Of a stretch of DNA of 64,000 bases, positions 24,041-32,333 are shown in pieces; positions within the stretch are counted from its first letter, which is position 1, and each line of letters opens with the position of its first letter. The stretch is from Collinsella sp. (GTDB taxonomy: Bacteria; Actinomycetota; Coriobacteriia; Coriobacteriales; Coriobacteriaceae): the NCBI GenBank assembly GCA_019414205.1, contig DXML01000012.1, positions 302,617 to 366,616 on the forward strand, read 5' to 3'. The notes beneath the pieces are model-generated. The model was not told the origin of the DNA. It searched no databases and saw nothing but the letters and a program-made list of their open reading frames with translations. Position numbers and translations under genes: made by a program.

Positions 24041-25291
24041 TTAGAGAGCGGGTGGGAGGGTGTCGAGGAGGGCTTGGGCGGTGTTGGCGGCGCAGTCGCG
24101 TGAGTCGATGATGCAGTCAGCCCAGGAGCGGTAGCGCGGCATGCGCTGCTCGGCGAGCTTGTCGATGCCATCGCGCGCCGTGATGGGGCGGCCCTTGTGG
24201 GCGAGCTCGTCGAGCTTGCGATTGAGCATCACAATCTTGCTGTTCTGGTGCAGCAGTGGGTAGTTCTCGTCGCGCGTGACCACGCCGCCGCCGGTGGAAA
24301 GCACCAGGCCGCTGCGCTTGGAGATGTCGGCCAGCGCCGCCGTCTCCTGTTCGCGGAACGCCGCCTCGCCGCGCTCGACGATAAAGTCGGCGCAGGGCAT
24401 GCCCAGGCGCTCCTCGAGGGCGCGATCCAGATCGATGTGCTTTCGCCCCGTGAGCAGGGCAATCTGCTCGCCCACACGGGTCTTGCCCGAGCCCGGCATG
24501 CCGATCAGCGCGATGTTCTGTTCGCGGCGTGACAGGCGCTCCGTTACGTCCAGAATGCGCTCGCGCGGAGTGACCTGGCCGGTGTAGCGCTCAACGGCTT
24601 GCGCCGCCTGGGCCACGAGCATGAGCAGACCGCCGATGCAGGGGATGTCGCGGTGCTCGGCCTCGAGCATGAGTCCCGTGCGAGCGGGGTTGTAGACAAT
24701 GTCGATAACGCCCTCGAGCGCATTGAGCCCCTCGAGTGTGCAGGGGGCGTCGGGACAGTGGGGGAACATGCCGGCGGGCGTGCAGTTGACGAGCAGTGCG
24801 GCGTCGGACTGCTGCGCGATGTTGTCGTAGTTGACCTCGCTCGTGCGGCCGACCGGCACGACGATGGCGCCCAGGTCGCCGAGCACCATGCTGGCAGTGG
24901 TGCCGGCGCCACCGGTGGCACCGAGCACGAGGGCCTTCTTGCCGGCGACCTCAACGCCCAGCTCCTCGACTAGGCACTGAAAGCCGAAGTAGTCGGTGTT
25001 GTCGCCGCGCAGGCGGCCGTCGGGCAGGCGCGTGATGGTGTTGACGTTTCCCATACGCTCGGCGAGTGGACTCAGCTCGTCCAGGTATTCCATGACGGCG
25101 CGCTTGTAGGGGATGGTCACGTTGGTGCCCTCCCATTCGTCACCCGTCATAAAAGCCTGGAGGTCCTCGGGCTCGCGCTCAAATCGTACGTACTCGAGCC
25201 CCGCGAGCTCCTTGTAGATGGTCGGGGTGTAGCTGTGGCCCAGCACGCGGCCCAGCACGCCGTAGGGGCGGGTTGCGGCGACATCGGTCAT
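24041..25291 (-). CDS. aroEK: Fused shikimate dehydrogenase / shikimate kinase
   Basis: 416 residues. Residues 1-~250 are AroE: NVTIPYK with catalytic Lys63, GDNTD with Asp100, the NADP fold LVLGATGGAG (121-130), NCTPAGM. Residues ~258-416 are AroK: Walker A GMPGSGKT (264-271), IDLDRALEERLG, ERGEAAFRE, STGGGVV, and GRPI in the lid. The shikimate made by the first half can be phosphorylated by the second. Its start abuts the pheA stop with no gap. Separate enzymes are the norm, and fusions such as this are lineage-specific. Confidence 0.95.
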   Translation of the reverse strand: MTDVAATRPYGVLGRVLGHSYTPTIYKELAGLEYVRFEREPEDLQAFMTGDEWEGTNVTIPYKRAVMEYLDELSPLAERMGNVNTITRLPDGRLRGDNTDYFGFQCLVEELGVEVAGKKALVLGATGGAGTTASMVLGDLGAIVVPVGRTSEVNYDNIAQQSDAALLVNCTPAGMFPHCPDAPCTLEGLNALEGVIDIVYNPARTGLMLEAEHRDIPCIGGLLMLVAQAAQAVERYTGQVTPRERILDVTERLSRREQNIALIGMPGSGKTRVGEQIALLTGRKHIDLDRALEERLGMPCADFIVERGEAAFREQETAALADISKRSGLVLSTGGGVVTRDENYPLLHQNSKIVMLNRKLDELAHKGRPITARDGIDKLAEQRMPRYRSWADCIIDSRDCAANTAQALLDTLPPAL

Positions 25292-26437
25292 CTAGAGCAC
25301 CTCCGTGTAACTGCCAAAGTAGGTGAAGCTCTCGCACACGTCGTCGATGGAATCGAGCAGGTCATCGAGGGCCTTGCTGCTAAAGGGGCAGTCCAGGTCA
25401 AAGTAGAACATAAACTCAAAGTCGTGCCCGGGGATGGGGCGGCTCTCGAGCTTGATGAGGTTGATATTGAGCGCGTAGAAGCGCTCGAGTACGCGATAGA
25501 GTGCGCCCGGCTCGTTGGCCGTGGTAATCATGAGCGAGGTGCGGTTGGCGCCGGGGTAGACGCGTGGCTCGCGGCTGATGACGACAAAGCGCGTGTAGTT
25601 GTTGTCCGAGTCCTGGATGTTGGGCTCCAGTACCTCCAAGCCGTAGAGTGCGGCGCAGCTGCGCGATGCGATCGCGGCAACATCGGTGCGTTCGGAGCTG
25701 GCGACCATCTCGGCCGACATGGCCGTGTTGGGGTACTTGGTGGCGTGCAGGTCGTGCGCCTCGATAAAGCCGGCGCATTGGGCAATGGCCTGGCCGTGGC
25801 TGTAGACCTCGTGCACGTCCGCAAGCTTGGCGCCGGGCTTGACGAGCAAGTTGTGGTCGATTTTGAGGCGAAGCGAGCGCACGATGTGGAAGTCGAACTG
25901 GGCGAGCAGGTCGTAGACGGCGTTAACCGAGCCGGCGGTGGAGTTCTCGATGGGCAGCACGCCAAACTCGCAGAAGCCGTCGCGCACGGCGCGCATGACG
26001 CCCTCGAAGGTCTCGAAGAACGCGATGTCGGGCACGTCAAAGAGCTTGCACGCGGCGATCTGGCTGTAGGCGCCTTCGACGCCCTGGCAGGCAACGGTGG
26101 CCGTTTGAGGGAAGGGCGCATCGAAGGCTACGGCCGTGGCATGGGCTTTTTGCGACACCGTGATGCCCTTGAGCTCGTTGATGTAGCGCTGCTGCTCGGC
26201 CTTGCTCATGCTCATGAGGAGACGGAACAGGGTGATAGTCTGGGCTTCGTAGCGCTCGGGTGCGCGGCTGGCGAGGTTATTGAGCTTGGAGCGCTCGCGG
26301 GCGGGGTCGAAGACGGCCTTGCCCATCTCGATTTTTGACTTGGCGACTTCGGTGGCAATGTCCATGCGCTCGACAAAGCTGTTGAGGAGCGTGGTGTCGA
26401 TGCTATCGATGGCCTGGCGGATGTCAGCAAGGTCCAT
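25292..26437 (-). CDS. pheA: Chorismate mutase / prephenate dehydratase (P-protein)
   Basis: 381 residues from ATG 26437, which has AAAGGGG 5 bases upstream. An AroQ-type chorismate mutase (1-~90: DIRQAIDSIDTTLLNSFVERM, VAKSKIEMGK) is followed by prephenate dehydratase (~108-285: CQGVEGAYSQIA, LPIENSTAGSV, NYTRFVVISR with the catalytic T-R-F) and an ACT domain (~295-381: TSLMITTANEPGALYRVL, LIKLESRPIPG) for phenylalanine feedback. It turns chorismate into phenylpyruvate. It sits between aroC and the aroEK fusion. Confidence 0.95.
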   Translation of the reverse strand: MDLADIRQAIDSIDTTLLNSFVERMDIATEVAKSKIEMGKAVFDPARERSKLNNLASRAPERYEAQTITLFRLLMSMSKAEQQRYINELKGITVSQKAHATAVAFDAPFPQTATVACQGVEGAYSQIAACKLFDVPDIAFFETFEGVMRAVRDGFCEFGVLPIENSTAGSVNAVYDLLAQFDFHIVRSLRLKIDHNLLVKPGAKLADVHEVYSHGQAIAQCAGFIEAHDLHATKYPNTAMSAEMVASSERTDVAAIASRSCAALYGLEVLEPNIQDSDNNYTRFVVISREPRVYPGANRTSLMITTANEPGALYRVLERFYALNINLIKLESRPIPGHDFEFMFYFDLDCPFSSKALDDLLDSIDDVCESFTYFGSYTEVL

Positions 26438-26480
26438 GGAGACCCCTTTCACGTGTCGGGGGATGTTGAGGGGTGGGTAG

Positions 26481-27578
26481 TTAGCGCTGGGCGGCGTCTT
26501 CGAGGAGGGCGTCCCAGATGGCAAGGGCGGCGGCTGCCTCGGCTACGGGGACAGCTCGGGGGACGATGCAGGGATCGTGGCGGCCGTGGACCGAGAGCTC
26601 GGCATTTTCCATAGCGTCCATGTCCACCGTCTGCTGCTCGCGGCCAATGGAGGGCGTCGGCTTTACGGCCATGCGCCACATGACGGGCGCGCCGGTCGAA
26701 ATACCGCCCAGGATGCCGCCGGCGTTGTTGGACTCGACCTCGATCTCGCCCGTCTCGGCATCGATGTGATACGGATCATTGTTCTCGCTGCCGCGCATGG
26801 CGGCCACGGCAAAGCCCATGCCAAACTCCACGCCCTTTACGGCGGGAATGCCAAACGCGATTTGCGCGATGCGGTTCTCGATGCCGTCGAACATGGGGTC
26901 GCCGATGCCCGCGGGAAGCCCATAAATGCCGCACTCCACGATGCCGCCGATGCTGTCGAGTTCGTCGCGTGCGGCTAGGATCTCCTCGCGCATGCGAGCG
27001 GCTGCGGCGGCGTCAATGCAAGGAAGATCGTTCGTTAGGATCGCTTTGCGGTCGGCCTCGCGATAGACCATATCGTCCATCGGCAGGTCGGAGATGCCGC
27101 CGATCTGCGCGACGTGCGCCATTACTTTAATGCCGCGGGCCTCGAGTGCCTGCAGCGCAATGCCGCCGGCGATGCACAGGGGTGCCGTTAAGCGGCCGGA
27201 GAAGTGCCCGCCACCGGCGACATCGTGCATGTTGTGATACTTCACGCGCGCAGGGAAGTCCGCATGTCCGGGGCGGGGCTTGCGGCGCAGCTCGGAGTAA
27301 TCCTTGGAGCGCGTGTTGGTGTTCTCGATAATCGCGGCGATGGGCGCGCCGGTGGTATGTCCATCGACCACACCGGCGATGATGTGGGCGTCGTCGGCCT
27401 CGCGGCGTTTGGTCGCGGTCTCGTCGCGACCGGGGGCACGACGGTCGAGGAAGGCCTGCAGCCGCCCCTGGTCAACAGCGATGCCCGCCGGAATGCCATC
27501 GAGGGAGCAGCCGATGGCGGGGGAGTGCGACTGGCCGAAGATGCTTAAGTGCAAGACGTTGCCAAAGGTCGAGGACAT
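26481..27578 (-). CDS. aroC: Chorismate synthase
   Basis: 365 residues, ATG with GGAGGAAT upstream. It removes phosphate from EPSP to give chorismate, using reduced FMN. Family signatures are GQSHSPAIGCSLDGIPAG, RPGHAD, GGGHFSGRLTA, the GVEFGMGFA loop, and MWRMAVKPTPSI. Length fits the bifunctional/monofunctional range. Tightly linked to aroA, with 1 base between the genes. Confidence 0.97.
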   Translation of the reverse strand: MSSTFGNVLHLSIFGQSHSPAIGCSLDGIPAGIAVDQGRLQAFLDRRAPGRDETATKRREADDAHIIAGVVDGHTTGAPIAAIIENTNTRSKDYSELRRKPRPGHADFPARVKYHNMHDVAGGGHFSGRLTAPLCIAGGIALQALEARGIKVMAHVAQIGGISDLPMDDMVYREADRKAILTNDLPCIDAAAAARMREEILAARDELDSIGGIVECGIYGLPAGIGDPMFDGIENRIAQIAFGIPAVKGVEFGMGFAVAAMRGSENNDPYHIDAETGEIEVESNNAGGILGGISTGAPVMWRMAVKPTPSIGREQQTVDMDAMENAELSVHGRHDPCIVPRAVPVAEAAAALAIWDALLEDAAQR

Positions 27579-27579
27579 G

Positions 27580-28899
27580 CTATTCCTCCTCGAGTGTGAC
27601 CTTGCCGCCCAGCAGGCGGTAGTGGTCGAAGAAATCGGGATAGGACTTGTTGACGGCCTCGGCGCCGTGGATTACGACCTCGCCGGTGGCGCGGCTCGCG
27701 GCGATAGCGGCCATCATAGCGATGCGATGGTCGTTGTGCGAATCGACCTCGCCGCCGGTGAAGGCATCGACACCCTTGATGATGAGGTCATCGCCGGCAA
27801 TGCGCACCTGCGCGCCCAACGCGGTGAGCTCGCGGGTGGTCGTGACCAGGCGGTCGGATTCCTTGATGCGCAGACGGGCGCAATCGCGGATAAAGGTGCG
27901 GCCCTGCGCCAGCGAGGCTACGGCCGAGATGACGGGCACCAGGTCGGGAATGTCGTGGGCGCTCATCTCAAAGCCGGCGAGCTTGTCGGACTGGACGGTG
28001 GCGGCGTTGGTGGAGCGCACGATGCGGGCGCCAAAGCGCGAAAGCGCGGCGAGTACGTTGCGGTCGCCCTGTGCGGAGCTCAGGGATACACCCTCGACGG
28101 TGACGGGGTCGTTGCCGATGGCACCGGCGCACAGCCAAAAGGCGGCGTTGGACCAGTCGCCCTCGACGGCTACGCTGCCGGGCGTGCGGTACGAGCCACT
28201 GTTTACGCGGAAGTTCGTGACCTCGGGCTGGCCGTCCTTGGCCGGAATACGCTCGACGTTGACCTCGACGCCGAAGGCCTTCATGGCCTGGATCGTCAGG
28301 TTGATGTAGGGGCGGCTCTCGATGAGGCCGGTTACCTGCACGCAGGAGGGCTGGGCCAGCAGCGGGGCTGCCAGCAGCAGGCCCGAGATGTACTGCGAGC
28401 TCACATTGCCCGGAAGCACAAAGGTGCCCGGGCGCATGCGGCCGCTCGTCTTGAGCGGAAAACCGCCCAGACCCTGTAGATCGCAGCCGGCGGCGATGAT
28501 CTCGTCCGAGAGCGGGGAGAGCGGGCGGGCGCCCAGGCGGCCCTGGCCTACGAAGGTGGCATCCGCACCCAGCGCGCAGGCGACAGGCAGCATAAAGCGG
28601 AGCGTGGAGCCACTTTCACCGCAGTCAAGCGTGCCGCCGGCAAGGGCCTTGAGCAGGCCAAACTCAACACTCTTCATGGTGGGGTGGACCTGGAAGCCGT
28701 CCTCGACGGTCTCGATGCGCGCGCCGAGTGCCGTAAGGCAGCGGACCGTGGCCTCGATATCGGCGCAGGTGGTATTGCAGACGACGTGCGTCTCGCCGTT
28801 GGCGAGTGCGGCGCAGATGATCAGGCGGTGCGCCATCGACTTAGACGCGATGGCGGGAACAGTGCCCTTGAGCGGGGACGGGGTGATGCGGGCTAGCAT
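27580..28899 (-). CDS. aroA: 3-phosphoshikimate 1-carboxyvinyltransferase (EPSP synthase)
   Basis: 439 residues from ATG 28899 (MLARITPSPLKGTVPAIASKS), overlapping aroB by 7 bases. It condenses shikimate-3-phosphate with PEP. The substrate-binding lysine in ASKSMAHR, DCGESGSTLRFMLP, SSQYISGLLLA, RIKESDRL and DHRIAMM are clear. The PEP-site stretch reads GESGSTLRF, whereas many class I enzymes have GNAGT(A/T)R; that replacement is seen in other EPSP synthases, so I read it as a class difference, not damage. Confidence 0.96.
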   Translation of the reverse strand: MLARITPSPLKGTVPAIASKSMAHRLIICAALANGETHVVCNTTCADIEATVRCLTALGARIETVEDGFQVHPTMKSVEFGLLKALAGGTLDCGESGSTLRFMLPVACALGADATFVGQGRLGARPLSPLSDEIIAAGCDLQGLGGFPLKTSGRMRPGTFVLPGNVSSQYISGLLLAAPLLAQPSCVQVTGLIESRPYINLTIQAMKAFGVEVNVERIPAKDGQPEVTNFRVNSGSYRTPGSVAVEGDWSNAAFWLCAGAIGNDPVTVEGVSLSSAQGDRNVLAALSRFGARIVRSTNAATVQSDKLAGFEMSAHDIPDLVPVISAVASLAQGRTFIRDCARLRIKESDRLVTTTRELTALGAQVRIAGDDLIIKGVDAFTGGEVDSHNDHRIAMMAAIAASRATGEVVIHGAEAVNKSYPDFFDHYRLLGGKVTLEEE

Positions 28900-29999
28900 G
28901 CGGAAGCGTCTCCCTTCTGGCCGAGGCCCTCGGCAATTAAATCGTGGAAGGTGGAAAGCGGCGTGCGGTCGATGCTGCAACGGCCAATGCCGTGCGGAAT
29001 CACCAGGTCGATTGTGTCGCCCGAGCGCTTTTTATCGTGGAGCGCCTCGGCAAAGACGGCGTCGGCCGAAAGCTCGCAGCGGGTCTTGAGACCGTGGCGT
29101 GTACAGAGCTCCTCGATGCGGCCGGGCAGCTCGGCGTCGCAAATGCCATGCAGGGCTGCGGCGCGCGTGATGATGCCCATGCCGATCGACACGCAGTTGC
29201 CGTGGCCGAGCTCAAAGTGCTCGCAGGCCTCGACGGCGTGTCCGGCGCTGTGTCCAAAGTTGAGGAGCTTGCGCTGGTTGGTTTCGCGCTCGTCGGCGAC
29301 GACCACGGCGCGCTTGATGTCGATATTGCGGGCGATGATGAGCGCTACGCGGGCCACATCGCGGTTGAGCAGCTCCAGCGTGAGCGGGGTCTTCTCCAGC
29401 TCGGCGAAAAGCTCCGGGTCGGCGATCACGGCGTGCTTGACGACCTCGCCGCAGCCGTCGGCGAACTGCTCGGGCGTGAGGGTGGCCAGACACCCCACGT
29501 CGGCGATAACCACGCTCGGCTGCCAAAAGGCGCCGGCCAAGTTCTTGCCGGCAGCCAGATCGATGGCGGTCTTGCCTCCCACCGACGAATCCACCATGGC
29601 GAGCAGGCTCGTCGGGATCTGCACAAACTTGCAGCCGCGCATGTAGGTGGCGGCCACAAAGCCCGCCACGTCGCCCACGACGCCGCCGCCGAGTGCCACG
29701 ATCACGTCGGAGCGCGAAAGCTCGTGCTCGGCCACAAACTCCAAAATGGCAACATAGGTTTCGGCGCGCTTATGGGCCTCGCCGGCTTCGAAGGTGCAGA
29801 TGCTCACCTCGTAGCCTGACGCTTCCAGGCTCTGCTTAACGGGCATCTGGTAGAGGGGGCCTACGTTGGTGTCCGTAACGATGACGGCCTTGGTGCCGCC
29901 GGCAGTGGCGCGCACGAGCGGTCCCGCCTGCTCCAGCAAAAACGTGCCAACATGCACCTGGTAGGGGCGTGCGGTGTCGATATCGATGGTAATCGCCAT
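28893..29999 (-). CDS. aroB: 3-dehydroquinate synthase
   Basis: 368 residues. It cyclises DAHP to 3-dehydroquinate with NAD and a metal. GGGVVGDVAGFVAATYMRG, PTSLLAMVDSSVGGKTAID, DGCGEVVKHAVI and a metal-binding H-x2-GHAVE are present. The usual GHTFGHA reads GHSAGHA here, with the metal-binding histidines kept. It follows tyrA by 36 bases and overlaps aroA. Confidence 0.96.
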   Translation of the reverse strand: MAITIDIDTARPYQVHVGTFLLEQAGPLVRATAGGTKAVIVTDTNVGPLYQMPVKQSLEASGYEVSICTFEAGEAHKRAETYVAILEFVAEHELSRSDVIVALGGGVVGDVAGFVAATYMRGCKFVQIPTSLLAMVDSSVGGKTAIDLAAGKNLAGAFWQPSVVIADVGCLATLTPEQFADGCGEVVKHAVIADPELFAELEKTPLTLELLNRDVARVALIIARNIDIKRAVVVADERETNQRKLLNFGHSAGHAVEACEHFELGHGNCVSIGMGIITRAAALHGICDAELPGRIEELCTRHGLKTRCELSADAVFAEALHDKKRSGDTIDLVIPHGIGRCSIDRTPLSTFHDLIAEGLGQKGDASAC

Positions 30000-30035
30000 A
30001 AGCTTCGGTCCTTTCGACCTGGCGTGATGGGTGGT

Positions 30036-30950
30036 CTAGTGGGAGGCCTCGTCGTCGAGTGCGCGCTTAATTCGGTCGCCCTCGGCAAGGAGATTCTCCA
30101 GATAGCGCTGGTCGCGGTCCTTAAGGGCGCGGCTGTAGGCGCCGAGCGATTCGATCAGATGGTCGATCTCGAAGGCGAGCGCGTCGGCGTCGTCGATCAT
30201 GAGCTCGGACCACATCTGGGGGTTGAGGTGTGCCACGCGGGTGAGGTCGCGGTAGCTGCCGGCAGAAAAACCGTGGTGAACCTGGGCAGTGGGGCTTTTG
30301 ACGTAGGCGTTGGATACCACGTGCGCAAGCTGGCTCGTGAAGGCGATGACACGGTCGTGCTCGGCGGCGCTGGTCACGCTGAACTTGCCAAAGCCCAAGG
30401 GGCGCACCATCTCGCGCACCTGGCCCAAAAGCTCCAGCTTGAGCGCATCGTCCACCGCGGGCGGTACGAGCACCAGCGGGGCGCCCTGGAACAGGTCGGC
30501 GCGGGAGTGCGCATAGCCCGAGTACTGCGTGCCCGCCATGGGGTGCGCGCCCACAAAGTAAAAGCCGTGCTCGCGGGCAAGCTCAAAGGCGCGCTCGCAC
30601 ACGATACCCTTGACGCCCACCGTGTCAATTACCACGGGGCCCATGATGGCCTCGGTATCGGTGGCGTCGGCGAGTGCCTGGGCGTGTGCCTCGAGCCACT
30701 CGATGCAGGCTTCGGGGTAGCAAGCCAGGACGATGATGTCGCATTCGCCGAGCGTCTCGTCGTTGAGCTCGCCGGCAACGGTGCCCATGCTGGCAGCCGT
30801 CATGACATCGTCATCGGGATCCCAGGCCAGCACGCGGACGCCCGCCTGCGCATAGCCGCGGGCAAAGCTGCCGCCGATGAGGCCAAGGCCGACGATGCCG
30901 GCGCACTTGGGGCCGCCCTGGTTAACGCGCGCGTTTCTCACTGTACCCAT
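30036..30950 (-). CDS. tyrA: Prephenate dehydrogenase
   Basis: 304 residues. An N-terminal NAD(P) fold (GIVGLGLIGGSFARGY, 18-33), VIDTVGVKG, and GAHPMAGTQYSGY with the conserved His lead to a helical C-terminal dimer domain (SQLAHVVSNAY, GSYRDLTRVA). It converts prephenate to 4-hydroxyphenylpyruvate for tyrosine. No ACT domain is present, so tyrosine control, if any, acts through the catalytic domain. Only 3 bases separate it from aroF upstream. Confidence 0.94.
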   Translation of the reverse strand: MGTVRNARVNQGGPKCAGIVGLGLIGGSFARGYAQAGVRVLAWDPDDDVMTAASMGTVAGELNDETLGECDIIVLACYPEACIEWLEAHAQALADATDTEAIMGPVVIDTVGVKGIVCERAFELAREHGFYFVGAHPMAGTQYSGYAHSRADLFQGAPLVLVPPAVDDALKLELLGQVREMVRPLGFGKFSVTSAAEHDRVIAFTSQLAHVVSNAYVKSPTAQVHHGFSAGSYRDLTRVAHLNPQMWSELMIDDADALAFEIDHLIESLGAYSRALKDRDQRYLENLLAEGDRIKRALDDEASH

Positions 30951-30953
30951 GGG

Positions 30954-31976
30954 CTACTCCATGGTCTCTTGGCAGACAACCTCGCGGATGGCTCGGATGC
31001 GGCGCATGGTGTCGTCGAACTGATCGGGGGTGAGGGCCTGAGCGCCGTCGGACCATGCGCGGCTGGGCTCGTCGTGGACCTCGATCTCCAGGCCGTTGGC
31101 ACCGCAGGCGGTCGCGGCGAGCGCCATGGGCTCAACGTAGCGGGTGTAGCCGGTGGCGTGGCTGGGGTCGGCGACGACGGGCAGGTGCGACAGGTGGTGC
31201 AGCACCGGCACGGCATTGAGGTCGAAGGTGTTGCGGGTGCGGGTCTCGAAGGTGCGGATGCCGCGCTCGCACAGGATGACGTTGTCGTTGCCCTCGCTCA
31301 TGATGTACTCGGCGGCCATGAGCAGCTCATCGATCGTGCCGGACATGCCGCGCTTAAGCAAGATCGGAGTCTTGGTCTTGCCGACCTCTTTGAGCAGAGG
31401 GAAGTTCTGGGCGTTGCGGGCGCCGATCTGCATGACGTCGATCTTCTTGTCCAGGAAGACCTGCACGTCGCGCGGGTCCATGATCTCGGTGACGATCGGC
31501 ATGTCGAGCTCGGCAGACGCCTCGCACAGCAGGTCCAGACCGGCGGGGCCCATGCCCTGGTAGGCGTACGGGGAAGTGCGGGGCTTGTAGGCACCGCCGC
31601 GCAGCATCGTGGCACCGGCGGCTTTCACGCGGCGGGCGATGCGGATGAGGTTCTCGCCCTCGACGGAGCACGGGCCGGCGATGACCTGGAACTGATCGCC
31701 GCCGATCTTGACGCCGTGGCCGCAGTCGATGACGGAGTCCTCGGGGTGGAACTTGCGGTTGGCGCGCTTGAACGGCTCGGAGACGCGCTGCACGCGCTCG
31801 ACGACATCCATGGACTCGAGCAGGAACGGGTCGATCTTGGTCGTATCGCCCACCAGGCCGATGATCGTCTCGTTCTCGCCGCGCGAGACGTCGGTCTTCA
31901 GGCCCTTTTTCTCAATCCAGCTGACGATATGGCTGACGGCCTCGTCGCTGGCGCTCTGCTTTAAAATTGCAATCAT
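30954..31976 (-). CDS. aroF: DAHP synthase, class I-beta with N-terminal regulatory domain
   Basis: 340 residues from ATG 31976 (MIAILKQSASDEAV). Residues 1-~70 form a ferredoxin-like/ACT-like domain as in the Thermotoga-type enzyme, a feedback module for Tyr or Phe. Residues ~85-340 are the barrel: AGPCSVEGENL, MLRGGAYKPRTSPYAYQGMG, QIGARNAQNF, LLKRGMSGTIDE, VVADPSHATG. It commits PEP and erythrose-4-phosphate to the shikimate pathway. First gene of the operon, preceded by a possible attenuator hairpin. Confidence 0.96.
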   Translation of the reverse strand: MIAILKQSASDEAVSHIVSWIEKKGLKTDVSRGENETIIGLVGDTTKIDPFLLESMDVVERVQRVSEPFKRANRKFHPEDSVIDCGHGVKIGGDQFQVIAGPCSVEGENLIRIARRVKAAGATMLRGGAYKPRTSPYAYQGMGPAGLDLLCEASAELDMPIVTEIMDPRDVQVFLDKKIDVMQIGARNAQNFPLLKEVGKTKTPILLKRGMSGTIDELLMAAEYIMSEGNDNVILCERGIRTFETRTRNTFDLNAVPVLHHLSHLPVVADPSHATGYTRYVEPMALAATACGANGLEIEVHDEPSRAWSDGAQALTPDQFDDTMRRIRAIREVVCQETME

Positions 31977-32009
31977 GGTGTGCCTCTCACCTCGATGGAT
32001 AACCCTTGC

Positions 32010-32034
32010 AAAAACGGCCCGCATCGCGAGCCGT
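32010..32034 (-). terminator. Terminator-like hairpin in the aro operon leader
   Basis: On the minus strand, ACGGCTCGC pairs with GCGGGCCGT around a GAT loop (nine pairs, one G-U), followed by a T-run (32010-32014 on the complement). It lies about 35 bases upstream of the aroF ATG. Its position in a 5' leader suggests attenuation. Confidence 0.65.
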
Positions 32035-32139
32035 GTATATATGGTGCATGAGAGTTTATACTATCTGACTCGCTTTTGCCTTCTAAAGTGGGCCGTTGCG
32101 CCGCGTCTTCCTCGGAATTGCAAAGCTTTTTCTTTTATT

Positions 32140-32169
32140 TTGATAGCCCGTGGTGCACTTGGGTATAAT
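32140..32169 (+). promoter_or_regulatory. Promoter of tRNA-Arg(CCG)
   Basis: TTGATA (32140-32145), 18-base spacer, TATAAT (32164-32169), 11 bases upstream of the tRNA 5' end. A strong sigma-70-type match, as expected for a tRNA. Confidence 0.8.
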
Positions 32170-32180
32170 GCCAAACGTTG

Positions 32181-32257
32181 GCCCTATTAGCTCAGGGGAT
32201 TAGAGCGTCTGCCTCCGGAGCAGAAGGCCGTTGGTTCGAATCCAACATGGGGCACCA
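32181..32257 (+). tRNA. tRNA-Arg (anticodon CCG), CCA encoded
   Basis: 77 bases. The acceptor GCCCTAT pairs with ATGGGGC. The anticodon stem TCTGC/GCAGA frames loop CTCCGGA, with anticodon CCG for the arginine codon CGG. The T arm contains GGTTCGAATCC. Own promoter upstream and terminator downstream. Confidence 0.95.
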
Positions 32258-32268
32258 TCGAACGTGAG

Positions 32269-32304
32269 ACCGTCCGAACCTCGCATGGTCCGGGCGGTTT
32301 TTCT
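32269..32304 (+). terminator. Terminator after tRNA-Arg(CCG)
   Basis: ACCGTCCGAACC (32269-32280) pairs with GGTCCGGGCGGT (32287-32298) with one mismatch and one G-U, then TTTTCTT. Confidence 0.82.
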
Positions 32305-32333
32305 TATACCGACGCGACGTGATGGGACGTGGT

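Noticed and set aside
28620..28640. Changed PEP-site motif in AroA as a sign of inactivation
   Set aside because: The substitution matches another known class of EPSP synthases, and all other conserved residues are intact.
29952..31964. A 670-codon plus-strand open frame opposite aroB-tyrA-aroF
   Set aside because: It spans three well-supported minus-strand genes and their junctions, has no ribosome site and no recognisable domain.
31987..32049. A 20-codon leader peptide before aroF (minus strand)
   Set aside because: There is no ribosome site, and two Tyr and one Phe codon are too few to prove a classic attenuator peptide. Kept only as a note to the hairpin finding.
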